DNA of 64,000 nt from Paenibacillus sp. HB172176 (GCF_011947265.1 NZ_JAATHD010000004.1:1-64000), one strand, 5' to 3'; shown: positions 9,135 through 18,439, numbered from the stretch's first letter. The notes: generated by a model not told the origin, from the letters alone. Made by a program: numbers and translations.

Positions 9135-10199
9135 ATGGGCGCTATACGATATTCCGTCATGCTTGCTACGATGGGGACGTACAGAAGCACGACAACCAAT
9201 CGACGAGTCAAGGAGGGGATCGTTATCGCTGCCTCAACACATCCCGAGGCGGTCCGCGCGGCGCAGCCGGCAACCGGCTTTCGAATGAAGGCCAGGTATA
9301 CGTGGCGTCTTGTTCGCAAATTGAAGGTTTTTTATTTGCTTATGCTGCCGGGACTGCTGTATTACATCATTTTCAAGTATGTTCCGATGTACGGCATTTT
9401 GATCGGGTTTCAGGATTACTCGGTCGCCAGGGGCGTATTCGGGAGCCATTGGGTCGGGATGAAGCATTTCGTCGCTTTCTTCTACGAAACGCCCGACGCC
9501 TGGAAGCTGGTTCGCAACACGCTTTTGCTTAATGTGTATGATCTGATTTTTCATTTTCCCGCACCGATTTTGCTGGCGATTTTGCTTCATGAGCTCAAGA
9601 ACGTCATGTTTCGGAGAATCGTGCAAACGATCAGCTACATGCCGCATTTCCTGTCCACTGTCGTCATCGTCGGCATGGCGGTCACCTTCCTCTCTCCGCA
9701 AACCGGCATCGTCAATCACTTGCTGGCGTGGCTGGGCCTGGAGCGCATTATGTTTCTCGGTCTGCCGGAATGGTTCCGCACTATCTATATCGGCACGACG
9801 ATCTGGCAGCATCTGGGCTGGGGCACCATTCTCTATCTGGCGGCGATCTCCGGCATCGATCCGGTTCTTTACGAAGCGGCCAAGATGGACGGAGCCAATC
9901 GATTTCAGCAGATCCGCCATGTCACATTCGTCGGCATGGTGCCGGTCATTGTCATTCTGTTCGTGCTGAATCTGGGCAATATGCTGGAAATCGGCTATCA
10001 GAAAATCATCCTGCTGTACAATCCCATGGTCTATGAAACGGCGGATGTCATTAATACGTTCGTGTACCGAAGAGGTGTGCTCGGAGCGGATTTCAGCTTC
10101 GCAACCGCCGTAGGCCTGTTCCAGTCGGCCGTGGGCTTCGTGCTGGTCATTGCCGCAAATCGGCTTGCCCGCAAATATTCGGAAACCAGTCTGTGGTGA
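9135..10199 (+). CDS. ABC sugar importer permease, LplB type
   Basis: Up to 354 residues with about six transmembrane helices. The first helix is FYLLMLPGLLYYIIFKYVPMYG, and the inner-membrane EAA loop is YEAAKMDGANRFQQIRHVTF. It ends in the family tail ARKYSETSLW. It pairs with the next permease and lipoprotein; no ATPase is encoded nearby. The start is unresolved. The only strong ribosome site is AAGGAGGGG at 9210-9218, and the in-frame codons at proper distance are GTT (9222) and ATC (9225), not normal starts. ATGs upstream (9135, 9159, 9171) and downstream (9285) lack such a site. The longest ATG frame is given. Confidence 0.85.
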   Translation: MGAIRYSVMLATMGTYRSTTTNRRVKEGIVIAASTHPEAVRAAQPATGFRMKARYTWRLVRKLKVFYLLMLPGLLYYIIFKYVPMYGILIGFQDYSVARGVFGSHWVGMKHFVAFFYETPDAWKLVRNTLLLNVYDLIFHFPAPILLAILLHELKNVMFRRIVQTISYMPHFLSTVVIVGMAVTFLSPQTGIVNHLLAWLGLERIMFLGLPEWFRTIYIGTTIWQHLGWGTILYLAAISGIDPVLYEAAKMDGANRFQQIRHVTFVGMVPVIVILFVLNLGNMLEIGYQKIILLYNPMVYETADVINTFVYRRGVLGADFSFATAVGLFQSAVGFVLVIAANRLARKYSETSLW

Positions 10200-10215
10200 A
10201 GGAGGAGAGAACAAC

Positions 10216-11076
10216 ATGAGGATATCTGTATCTTCCCGCATTTTCGACGGATTCAACATCTTGCTGATGCTGCTTCTTGCGGCTGTCACCTTATATCCGG
10301 TGCTGTATGTTATCTCCGCATCGGTCAGCAATCCGGCGCTTGTGCAGGGAGGAGAGGTGAAGCTGCTGCCGCAGGGCTGGACATGGATCGCGTACGAACG
10401 AATTTTATCCAGATCGGATCTGTGGATCAGCTATTGGAATACGATTCGATATACCGTTGTTCAGACGGTATTGACGCTTATCGTGACGAGCATGCTGGCG
10501 TATCCGCTGGCAAGACGAATTTTGCCGGGCAAGCGCTTCTTATTGCTGATGATCGCATTCACGATGCTGTTCAATGGAGGACTTATCCCGACCTTCCTCG
10601 TCATTCAACAGCTTGGCATGCTCAATACGATATGGGCGATGGTTATTCCCACGCTTGTGAGCACATGGTATCTGTTCATTATGCGAACTTTCTTCGCAGC
10701 GCTTCCAAGCGAGCTGGAGGATGCCGCGACCATCGACGGCTGTGGTCCGCTTGGCGTGCTGTTTCGCATTGTGCTGCCGCTGTCGATTCCGGTTATGGTC
10801 ACGATAGGGCTGTTTACGGCGGTGGGGCAATGGAATTCGTTTTTCGACGCCATGCTTTATTTGAGCGAGAGAGACAAGTATCCGTTGCAAATTCTGCTGC
10901 GAACCATCCTTATCGTCGGCAATACCTCGGATTCCTACGCGGAGGATGACGGAACCTTCGTCGAGACGGTGAAATATTCCTTGATTGTCATCTCGACGCT
11001 GCCGATTCTATGCGTATATCCGTTTATTCAGAAGTACTTCGTGCAAGGCGCCATGATTGGCGGCATCAAAGGATAG
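10216..11076 (+). CDS. ABC sugar importer permease, YtcP type
   Basis: 286 residues with six predicted transmembrane helices and the EAA-type loop LEDAATIDGCGPLGVLFRIVLPLS. The tail IQKYFVQGAMIGGIKG is characteristic of the second permease of these polysaccharide-fragment importers. AAGGAGGAGAG lies 6 bp before the ATG. The gene begins 16 bp after its partner permease, so the two are co-translated. Energy probably comes from a shared MsmX-like ATPase encoded elsewhere, as known in Bacillus. Confidence 0.9.
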   Translation: MRISVSSRIFDGFNILLMLLLAAVTLYPVLYVISASVSNPALVQGGEVKLLPQGWTWIAYERILSRSDLWISYWNTIRYTVVQTVLTLIVTSMLAYPLARRILPGKRFLLLMIAFTMLFNGGLIPTFLVIQQLGMLNTIWAMVIPTLVSTWYLFIMRTFFAALPSELEDAATIDGCGPLGVLFRIVLPLSIPVMVTIGLFTAVGQWNSFFDAMLYLSERDKYPLQILLRTILIVGNTSDSYAEDDGTFVETVKYSLIVISTLPILCVYPFIQKYFVQGAMIGGIKG

Positions 11077-11138
11077 TCCCGATGTCGCGCACTCTGGCTA
11101 TCTTATATAATGGAAAGAAGAAGGGGAGGCACACGAGC

Positions 11139-12752
11139 ATGAAGAAGGTATGGAAAAAAGGGATTGCGACAACGGCGATCGTAACCGCGCTGGCTATGCT
11201 GTCCGGAGCCTGCAGCGGAGGAAGCTCCGGCAATGGCAATGACAACCCGGCGGCGACTAACGCGCCGAGCGGAGGCTCATCCTCTGCGCCGACGGAATCG
11301 GCGGGAGGGGGAAAGCTGTTCGATAAGCCGATGACGTTCAAGTGGCTGGTATCGGATCGCAAGGAGGCTCCTGTTCGCAATGATTGGCCGGTTTTCGACC
11401 AAATTCGCGAACTGACGAATGTAACGGTTGAATTTGAGCCGGTAGCTGACGGCATGGCCGAGAAGCAGCAAATTTTGATCGCAACGAATTCGGTTCCCGA
11501 CTTTATGTTGACCGGCAACACCGATGCGCGAGCGTACGGGCCGGACGGCGTGTTTCTTGATTTGAGCAAATATTTGGATATTGCCCCGAATCTGAAAGCC
11601 TATTATGAGGAATATCCCGAAGCCAAGGCGGTTGTTACGGGATCGGACGGGGGGCTCTACGGCGTGCCGATGCTGGAGGGCACGGGCTTTAACTATTCAT
11701 GGATTGTGCGCAGAGATTTGATGGACAAATACGGCATTAAGGACCCGACGAATCCAGATGAATTTTACAATATGCTGAAAACGCTTAAAGAGCATCACCC
11801 CGACACCTATCCGCTTGTGCCGGAACGAGCGACGAATCTCAGTGCCGAAAATCTGTTCTCACCGTTCCTGACAGCCTTCACTGGCCTTAGCGGATTGCTT
11901 GCCTTCGATCCGAACCAGCAGGAATATGTCTTCGCCCCCGAGAGTTCCGGCTTCAAGGATACGCTCGAGTATATGAACAAGCTGTATGACGAGAAGCTGC
12001 TTGATCCCGAGTTTCTCATTATGAAGTCTGCGCAATGGGAGGAGAGAATGCTGTCGGGCAAAGGGCTGGTAAGCTGGTTCTGGAAGACGCGTATTCAAAT
12101 GTTCAACAACAATGCGGAGAAAGCGGGAATGATCGACGGCTACGAGATGGATACGATGCCGCTCTTCGCCTCTCCCGGCATAGAACCGTATCTGTTCTCT
12201 CGTAATATGGTCAGCGGGTCGGGAATTACCATCTCCGGCAAGATCAAGGATCCCGAAGCGGCTGTCCGCTTCCTTGATTTCCTCATGGGCGAGCGAGGTT
12301 CTGACTTATTGTCGCTCGGCATTGAAGGCGAGACCTATGAACGAGTAAACGGCGAGGCCAAGTTTCTGGAATCACTGGGTCCTGCTCCGTACTCGATTCT
12401 TCGCGGCGATTACGGTATATGGTATCCGGGCATTGCGCTCGACTTTGGCAAGTCGCGCGAAGCCGAGGTGTTGAGCGAAGCCGCCCAGCGAATCGAGGAC
12501 TTATATCTGCCGAGGCTGGTGGAGGCTCCGAAGTCGCTAGTCATGACGCCGGCGGAGACGGATCTCGAGAAAGCGAAGAAATCGAATCTCAATACGTATA
12601 TGGATCAGAAGATTTCCGAATTCATTGCCGGACGAACGCCGATTAACGACAATACGATCAAAGCCTTTGTCGATCAAAGCGTGAAGTTGGGCGCGCATGA
12701 ACTGAGGGATATGTATAACGCATCCTACCAACGTACGTATGGCGGCAGCTAG
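11139..12752 (+). CDS. Extracellular sugar-binding lipoprotein of ABC importer
   Basis: 537 residues. A lipoprotein signal peptide ends at LSGAC (Cys about 24), which is slightly unusual because Gly-Ala precedes Cys. A Ser/Gly/Pro-rich linker follows and then a type-1 solute-binding fold (FDKPMTFKWLV to the end) of the LplA/YtcQ family. AAGGGGAGG lies 9 bp before the ATG, and the gene is 62 bp after the second permease, closing a three-gene importer operon. The ligand is probably an oligosaccharide; the sequence does not say which. A terminator follows at 12828. Confidence 0.88.
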   Translation: MKKVWKKGIATTAIVTALAMLSGACSGGSSGNGNDNPAATNAPSGGSSSAPTESAGGGKLFDKPMTFKWLVSDRKEAPVRNDWPVFDQIRELTNVTVEFEPVADGMAEKQQILIATNSVPDFMLTGNTDARAYGPDGVFLDLSKYLDIAPNLKAYYEEYPEAKAVVTGSDGGLYGVPMLEGTGFNYSWIVRRDLMDKYGIKDPTNPDEFYNMLKTLKEHHPDTYPLVPERATNLSAENLFSPFLTAFTGLSGLLAFDPNQQEYVFAPESSGFKDTLEYMNKLYDEKLLDPEFLIMKSAQWEERMLSGKGLVSWFWKTRIQMFNNNAEKAGMIDGYEMDTMPLFASPGIEPYLFSRNMVSGSGITISGKIKDPEAAVRFLDFLMGERGSDLLSLGIEGETYERVNGEAKFLESLGPAPYSILRGDYGIWYPGIALDFGKSREAEVLSEAAQRIEDLYLPRLVEAPKSLVMTPAETDLEKAKKSNLNTYMDQKISEFIAGRTPINDNTIKAFVDQSVKLGAHELRDMYNASYQRTYGGS

Positions 12753-12827
12753 GCGACCGCTGCCGACCAGGCGATGAATTGTGCGAGGCGCTTGTCTTAT
12801 AGAAGTCCATGCGATTAGAAGCAGAAG

Positions 12828-12867
12828 CAAAGCCAACCTGTTAGGATGAACAGGCTTGGCTTTGTTT
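12828..12867 (+). terminator. Rho-independent terminator
   Basis: AAAGCC and CCTGTT pair with AACAGG and GGCTTT around a 6-nt loop, followed by a short T-rich tail (TTTGTTT). It closes the importer operon. Confidence 0.8.
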
Positions 12868-12943
12868 GCGTTATAAGCGATTAGTCTGGCGTTGTTCGGC
12901 AAACGACGCTAACCGATGCGCGACAGACTTCAGATTTCATATA

Positions 12944-12972
12944 TGGACGGAATACGAATATACACATATAAT
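12944..12972 (+). promoter_or_regulatory. Sigma-A promoter of the DUF2207 gene
   Basis: TGGACG (4 of 6 matches), 17 bp spacer, TATAAT (12967-12972, 6 of 6). It is placed 73 bp before the GTG start. Confidence 0.6.
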
Positions 12973-13045
12973 TTACACAGAAACAACCATAAATAGACAG
13001 TTATGATTCCGATAGGATGAACATCGCGGGAAGGGGACAGGCTGT

Positions 13046-14764
13046 GTGATTAGAAGAGTAGTCGTTTTATTGTGTTTCATGCTCGTTTTGCTCATACCGA
13101 TCATGTCTGTGGCAGCAGCGGAGGAACGATCCTTCGAGATTAAGAAGGCCCAGATAGATGTCGTTGTGGACAATGCCGGTAATTTGCATGTGACAGAGAT
13201 GGACATTTATGAATTTAATGGCGAATATAACGGCATTTATATTGATCTGAACAGCAATCATTCGAATGGTATTCATGGATTTCAAGTGTTTGATGTGACG
13301 GCCGGAGCTCGGCAAGAACTGGAATATGAGTTGAACGAGGACGGGGACGAGCAGCACTATAAGGTGTATTCGGCTTCGCACAATGAGACTCGCGCCTATC
13401 AGTTCTCGTATGTTGTTGACAATGCGGTGAAGGTCTATGCCGATACCGCTGAATTGTATTGGAAATTTTTCGATGAATCGAATAGCAGCGACATTGCCTC
13501 TGTTCTCATTAACGTCAGGCTGCCGGAAGGGGCGCAGCCAGAGCAGGTGAAGATGTATGGCCATGGTCCGGACAGTGGCACAGTGGAGTATACGGAGGAT
13601 GGCACGGTGTATTATGAAGTAGGACCGTTATCTGCGGGAGAAACGGTGGAGGCGCGCGTTCTGTTTCCTGTGGAGATCGTGCCTGACAGCGTCAATCGAA
13701 GCCAGGAGATGATGCTCGATAACATTATAGCAGAGGAGCAAGCGTGGGCGGATGCGGATGCAGCTTCATACGAAAGCAACGGTGACGATAGAGCCGATTT
13801 GGGATTGGCGCTGCTGCTTTTGAACATTGTCGTCGGGTTTATTGCCCGTATGAAGTACGGCAAGAAGCACAAGTCGGAGTGGAGGGACAAGTACTGCAGC
13901 GAGCTGCCGAATGACGTAACGCCTGCCGTCGTGAGCTTCCTGCGAAAGCATCGATTAAATGCTATTGATTTGTATGCCACTCTAATAGATTTTGTGAGAA
14001 AGGGATATCTTCGTCTGGAGAAAAAGGAGAAGGACGATTATGCCTTTATCCTGATAAAGTATGAGTGGAGTGAATTAGACCCGCATGAGCAATTGTTGAT
14101 GAATTGGTTATTTCATGAACAGGGCCGAAGCGGGAGTTTGCGACTCTCTGAGCTGCGCGGGCAATCCGAGACCGAGGCCAAGACGTTTATGTCACGGTTT
14201 GGAGAATGGAAGAATGCCGTGAAAGCAAGAGTAGACGAGCTCGGGTATTACGAGTATCACAGTAAAGCATTCTGGGCTGTCCTGCTTCTGTTTTTCCTGC
14301 AATTTTTCGGTATTATGTTTCTGGCCTCGGAGAATGTGAACTGGATAGCCTTTTGCGCTTTGCCGCTGTTGTTTCTTCGGCCCAAGCGCAGACGAAGATC
14401 ACGCTACGGGGAGACCGAATATAAGAAGTGGCAAGCGTTCAGACGCTATTTGCAGCAATACAACACATTGGATGTCAGAGAGCCTTTAAGCGTGTATGAA
14501 TGGCAGCATTATTTCGTTTATGCCATTCCTTTGGGGGTTGCCAAGGGCGTAGCGGAGATGATGAAATCTCTCCTCCCGATAGATCAACGGGCGAATCTTC
14601 AGGATGATTACTTCTATATGTACGAATATACCAACGGGAGTCATTCATTCAATAGCGCGTTTAACAAAATAGCTGCTACAGCCAATCCATCAGACGATTC
14701 GGGCGGATCGTTCTCTTCAGGCGGAGGGGGCGGCGGAGGAGGGGGCGGTCGCGGGGCCTTCTGA
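13046..14764 (+). CDS. DUF2207 family membrane protein
   Basis: 572 residues. A signal peptide (1-25, ending SVAAA) is followed by an extracellular DUF2207 beta domain (about 30-230: IDVVVDNAGNLHVTEMDIYEF). A transmembrane helix (about 252-270), a cytosolic helical region, two further helices near 410-445 and a poly-Gly tail (GGGGGGGGGGRGAF) complete the protein. Such Gly-rich ends are typical of this family, whose role is not established to my knowledge. The GTG start follows GGGAAGGGGA by 8 bp. Monocistronic, with its own promoter. Confidence 0.85.
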   Translation: MIRRVVVLLCFMLVLLIPIMSVAAAEERSFEIKKAQIDVVVDNAGNLHVTEMDIYEFNGEYNGIYIDLNSNHSNGIHGFQVFDVTAGARQELEYELNEDGDEQHYKVYSASHNETRAYQFSYVVDNAVKVYADTAELYWKFFDESNSSDIASVLINVRLPEGAQPEQVKMYGHGPDSGTVEYTEDGTVYYEVGPLSAGETVEARVLFPVEIVPDSVNRSQEMMLDNIIAEEQAWADADAASYESNGDDRADLGLALLLLNIVVGFIARMKYGKKHKSEWRDKYCSELPNDVTPAVVSFLRKHRLNAIDLYATLIDFVRKGYLRLEKKEKDDYAFILIKYEWSELDPHEQLLMNWLFHEQGRSGSLRLSELRGQSETEAKTFMSRFGEWKNAVKARVDELGYYEYHSKAFWAVLLLFFLQFFGIMFLASENVNWIAFCALPLLFLRPKRRRRSRYGETEYKKWQAFRRYLQQYNTLDVREPLSVYEWQHYFVYAIPLGVAKGVAEMMKSLLPIDQRANLQDDYFYMYEYTNGSHSFNSAFNKIAATANPSDDSGGSFSSGGGGGGGGGGRGAF

Positions 14765-14920
14765 GGGTTGCTGCAGAATCGGAAATGACAGTCCTGACGA
14801 ATTGATTATTTCGAGTAACGAACATTTGCGTTTTAGGCGCTTCTCCCAACCTGATGTTTACAAAGTTGCTGAACCCCGCAAAGGTGGAGATCGAACAGAG
14901 CGGAAAGACGTCATTTTCAA

Positions 14921-15173
14921 ATCTAACGAACGATATGAATGACGCTGTCGATTAACTGTGAATCACCAACTTGTAGAACACCTCAGCCGGAGCGTGATCT
15001 GAAGCTGCAGCGCTGGAAATCAACCTTGCAACCCAGTCTACAGTTAATCGACAGCCTCTGAATCTTCGTTGCAGTGCAGAAAGCGGCCCGGGATGGGGCT
15101 GTAACGCTGGTCACCAGCGCTAGATACACGCAGGCCTGAGCTTTAGGCGTTTAACGTTATGAATCTTCTTTAG
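14921..15173. repeat. Composite repeat region (diverged four-armed element plus inserts)
   Basis: It begins with ATCTAACGAACGATATGAAT and ends with TAACGTTATGAATCTTC-TTTAGA, the arms of the four-armed family. Between them lie a terminal-inverted-repeat insert (14944-15055) and, at about 15070-15123, an inverted copy of about 50 bp from the 51-bp repeat family, nearly identical to 36803-36853 on the opposite strand. No gene is recognised between 14765 and 15235. Confidence 0.65.
14944..15055. mobile_element. Small terminal-inverted-repeat element (MITE-like)
   Basis: CTGTCGATTAACTGT (14945-14959) and its exact reverse complement ACAGTTAATCGACAG (15040-15054) bound about 80 bp of unique sequence; one more base pair extends the arms. 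The element is too short to code for a transposase. It interrupts a repeat region. Target duplications are not clear. Confidence 0.5.
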
Positions 15174-15235
15174 AATCAAACATGACCTGACAGCTACCGC
15201 CAGAAATGAAAATGAACCGACGAAATTTTAGTGCT

Positions 15236-16969
15236 TTAGAGTATAGATTCAAAGTCCAGCGTGAAGCCGTCCGCATCCTTCTTGTACATGCGAATCTCGG
15301 AGGCTCCGAAGCGCTGCGTCCAGCAGTCGGGTCGGCCGAGATGAGGCGCGCATGCTTCTCTAACTGCATCGGATAGGAAGTCGGACACGGGGAGCCAAAG
15401 GCCGCCGCTGGCGTAACGCTTGCTCGAGCGCCACTCTGCCGGCAGCAGCCATTCGGCTGCGATGACCGCAGCGCCCTCTTCCGCATGTTTGCGCACAGCA
15501 AGCAAGGTACCCGAAGAAACGGATGTTCCGGCGACGATGATGAGGTTCGGCGAGCCAAGCTGATGCTCTTGCACGAACCCATCGTACACCAGGACGTTGT
15601 TTGTTGGATAGAAGAGCGGATGCACGTTAGGCTTATCAGGCAATACAGCACCGCTGCGGAGCGGGAAACGCTCCGCGGCATATTGCCGCTTTAGCTCATG
15701 TCTGGGAAAGTCAAAGCCGGGAATATGCATGTTGTTTCCATGAGCGGGAATCGCTCCGTGACTGAGCATATGCCAGATGCGGAACACGCTTTGCGATTCT
15801 GCCGGCATCGACAGCTCCCGGCTGCCAAAGGGGCGTTCGTTCTGACCGTAATTGCTGTCATCGGAGTGTATAAGAGCAATAGTGGCGGCCGCATCCTGAT
15901 GGGTCCACCTAAGCGGATTGGCGGGTATGAATTCGCGAGTGAATTGCTGCCACACATCGCCGAATTCTGTGTTGCGGAAGCCGTCTGCTCCATAGCTCAG
16001 AAGGACATCCGCATTCTCGGCGAAGAGATGGCTGGGTCCCATGTAATAGCCCATTCGCAGCGCGGATGCGAATTCTTCCGGCGAATGGCCCGGGAAACCG
16101 GGCGTGCGCGTGAACCAGCTCCCGACATCGGGGCCCCATAGATCCGCGCATATCCACATCGGCCTGCCATATTGCTTTGCGGCGCCCAAGGCTGTTGCGA
16201 GCTGTAAGGATTGGAAGGATTCCTTCATTATTTTCGGACAAGGAGCCATTCCTCCCCTTGCTTGCGCATGGAAGAGAACGGGGAATACCTGCTCGGACAA
16301 GAGAGGCACGCTTGACGCGGCGGCTCCGGGAACGCCCGCATGAGCCGCACTGTCCGAATGAGCATTAGCAAGCAATGCCTGAACATGCTTGACGCGAGTC
16401 TCTACGGATTTCGTCACGCATTCGCGGGCATGATCCAGACGGGCTTGAGCATTAAGCGGCTGCTCCGATGATGAAGAGGAGGCTGCGCCATCGCCATTCT
16501 TCCAATGAGGGAACCATCCGTCCTTTCGATATTGGGCTGCATTAATTTGAAGATGCTCCGGTTCATCGTAGAGAATACCGATCAATCGTCCGGATGCGGC
16601 TGCTTCGAGCAGCTCGGCATCGGGAATATCGTAGCGGTTCGTTCCCTCTACCCATGGACCGTTAATGTTGCCGTATTCATTGCCGAGGCACAGGTCGATT
16701 CCGTATTGACAAGCATCGGCGAGAAGCTCGCGCTGCCCCTCGAATCCGGGAAAAACGTGATGAACATAGAAGTCCGCATGCAGCTCTCGAAGCGCTTTCA
16801 TAAACTCTTGCCCTCGAGGCGCATCATCCTGAGACAAGACGATCCGGCCTGTTCCGGTACGCATCAATTGATCGGATGCCTGTCCCGCCCAAGGATCCTG
16901 CCATGCCAGAACGGAGCCCTGAATACCCAGCCTTGGCTGCGGCGCCCTTGAATCATTGGTTGAAGTCAT
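15236..16969 (-). CDS. Cytosolic glycosidase-like protein (TIM barrel plus class-I-amidotransferase-like end), unassigned family
   Basis: 577 residues, no signal peptide. The first two thirds read as a barrel of short strands (GRIVLSQDD, FYVHHVFPGFEGQ, YGIDLCLGNEYG, RLIGILYDEPEHLQINA, GRPMWICADLWG, ADVLLSYGADGF). The last third (LFYPTNNVLVYDGFVQ, NLIIVAGTSVSSGTLLAVRKHAEEGAAVIAAEWLLP) resembles the trimerisation/GATase-like domain of GH42-type enzymes. I cannot assign a family. The ATG at 16969 follows AAAAGGAGCGAG by 6 bp; an earlier in-frame start at 17053 has no ribosome site. It is transcribed in the same direction as the ferritin-like gene upstream. Confidence 0.6.
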   Translation of the reverse strand: MTSTNDSRAPQPRLGIQGSVLAWQDPWAGQASDQLMRTGTGRIVLSQDDAPRGQEFMKALRELHADFYVHHVFPGFEGQRELLADACQYGIDLCLGNEYGNINGPWVEGTNRYDIPDAELLEAAASGRLIGILYDEPEHLQINAAQYRKDGWFPHWKNGDGAASSSSSEQPLNAQARLDHARECVTKSVETRVKHVQALLANAHSDSAAHAGVPGAAASSVPLLSEQVFPVLFHAQARGGMAPCPKIMKESFQSLQLATALGAAKQYGRPMWICADLWGPDVGSWFTRTPGFPGHSPEEFASALRMGYYMGPSHLFAENADVLLSYGADGFRNTEFGDVWQQFTREFIPANPLRWTHQDAAATIALIHSDDSNYGQNERPFGSRELSMPAESQSVFRIWHMLSHGAIPAHGNNMHIPGFDFPRHELKRQYAAERFPLRSGAVLPDKPNVHPLFYPTNNVLVYDGFVQEHQLGSPNLIIVAGTSVSSGTLLAVRKHAEEGAAVIAAEWLLPAEWRSSKRYASGGLWLPVSDFLSDAVREACAPHLGRPDCWTQRFGASEIRMYKKDADGFTLDFESIL

Positions 16970-17036
16970 TAATCTCGCTCCTTTTTTTTCGTATCTTAGC
17001 ATGCCGAAAGCGGTGTATGAATACGCATATTGACCG

Positions 17037-17113
17037 CTAAGGTGAAGAAACATCCGTTAGAGAAGATGAGCAACGGGAAGCGGCGCCTAAGGTGAAAAAA
17101 TAATCGTTACGGC
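17037..17113. repeat. Short direct repeats of a dispersed CCGTTAGAGAAGAT family
   Basis: CTAAGGTGAARAAAYAATCGTTA-like units at about 17037 and 17085 are 48-49 bp apart. CCGTTAGAGAAGAT at 17054 matches inverted copies near 42388-42460. The repeats lie between the two minus-strand genes. Confidence 0.5.
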
Positions 17114-17155
17114 TTACTGCCCCTTTAATGCACGCCGAGAGGAGGCGTGACCTTC

Positions 17156-18439
17156 TCAATAGCCCCCGCCGAATGACAAGCCCTCGGGCGGTAGTCCCGC
17201 CTCGCTTGCAGCCATGAACTCCGATCTTTTCTCAACCGTTCGTTCGCCTGCCTCCTTGGCCTTGACCGCGTCCCCTTCGAAGAGATGCTCGACGACCCAG
17301 CGCTGCCCGAAGCCCGCGTGAACAACCTCATCCGCCCAATCGAAGTCCTGGAAGGTGGTCATGAGCGGATCGGCGACCGTATCCCGGCAGAACTCCCATT
17401 CCTCGCGCTTGCCCGGAGGATATTTCATAGCCGCTTTCTCGATCGCGATCGTCAAATGAGTATAGGCTTCATCCTTCTCGAACAGATTGGCCGTCATATG
17501 ATACCAGCCTGTCCAGTTGGGAGCGGCATAGACATCATACCCCTTCAAGCGCAGCGCTGCCTCTCCGAACCAGGAATGCCGCACCTCGTCCCAAGTATGT
17601 CTTGCCGTATCGTAATAGAAGGCCCACGGTCTTCCGATTTCTGTATAATGAACATAGGCAATGGCTTCGGCGGCCGTCATTTCGAAGAAACGATTGTACA
17701 TCATCATGAGGAAGCGGCCGTCATCGTTCTGCTCGAAGGTCAAGCCCTCGTGTTTGATAATCGCACTGGTGAAACGCGGGTCTCGTGTGCTCAATTCGGG
17801 CAGCGCGAAAGGCTTCGCGGGGACGACAGCCCGAGCCGGGACCGGCGTTCGAGCGTCTTGACCACTCATGCCGCCGGCGGCATCCAGCAGCGCCTTCATA
17901 TAAGCAGTCCAGGACGCGCAGCCTTGCAGCTCCTCCGCCCCGGCAGCGGCTCTGTATTCGTCAATCGCCGACAGCCCCCATTGCACTTGCTCCTCGCGAT
18001 CAAGCAGTTGATGCCGCAGCATCTGGATGGTCGGCTCGTCGACGATAGGCTGCGCAAGCTGCAGGTACTCCTTTATCGCGGCAATCTGCGCAGGCTTGAC
18101 CACCTCGAACAAGGCGGATAACAGCATAAGCGTTGATGGAGAATCGAGGACGCGGGACATCAGCTCCTCCAGCGCCTCATCCGGGCATTTGTCGAACGCA
18201 ACCACGCTCATACGCAGCTGCTTGCCGCGATTGCGCAAGGCATCATAATGCGAGGCGTCCTGCCAGAGCATGCGGGCGAGAGCGCCTTTCAATTCGTATT
18301 CCGGGCGAGCCGTCATATGACCGGCTTCAACCCGCATGAGCTGTCGATCCGCATAGGCGATCCGCTGAAGTCTCTTGGCGGATTGCTCGACGGAGAATCC
18401 GGTCCGCTGCCAGTCTTCAATACCCATGAATGGATGCAT
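17156..18439 (-). CDS. Ferritin-like (DUF455-related) putative di-metal protein
   Basis: 427 residues, soluble and mostly helical. Candidate metal-ligand motifs: E38 and D61-A-S-H64 in the N-terminal half; E258 followed 27 residues later by E285-V-R-H288 (WDEVRHSW) in the middle; and E371-V-V-H374 in ADEVVHAGFGQRW, a pattern like that of DUF455 ferritin-like proteins. The E...ExxH spacing is the mark of carboxylate-bridged diiron folds. Substrate unknown: oxidase, hydroxylase or storage are all possible. The ATG follows GAGGAG by 7 bp. It is divergent from an AraC regulator (18582), which probably controls it, and is followed by the glycosidase-like gene in the same direction. Confidence 0.6.
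   Translation of the reverse strand: MHPFMGIEDWQRTGFSVEQSAKRLQRIAYADRQLMRVEAGHMTARPEYELKGALARMLWQDASHYDALRNRGKQLRMSVVAFDKCPDEALEELMSRVLDSPSTLMLLSALFEVVKPAQIAAIKEYLQLAQPIVDEPTIQMLRHQLLDREEQVQWGLSAIDEYRAAAGAEELQGCASWTAYMKALLDAAGGMSGQDARTPVPARAVVPAKPFALPELSTRDPRFTSAIIKHEGLTFEQNDDGRFLMMMYNRFFEMTAAEAIAYVHYTEIGRPWAFYYDTARHTWDEVRHSWFGEAALRLKGYDVYAAPNWTGWYHMTANLFEKDEAYTHLTIAIEKAAMKYPPGKREEWEFCRDTVADPLMTTFQDFDWADEVVHAGFGQRWVVEHLFEGDAVKAKEAGERTVEKRSEFMAASEAGLPPEGLSFGGGY

Noticed and set aside
8911..9532. Two short plus-strand frames before and across the permease start
   Set aside because: No ribosome site or recognisable protein features; one overlaps the permease in another frame.
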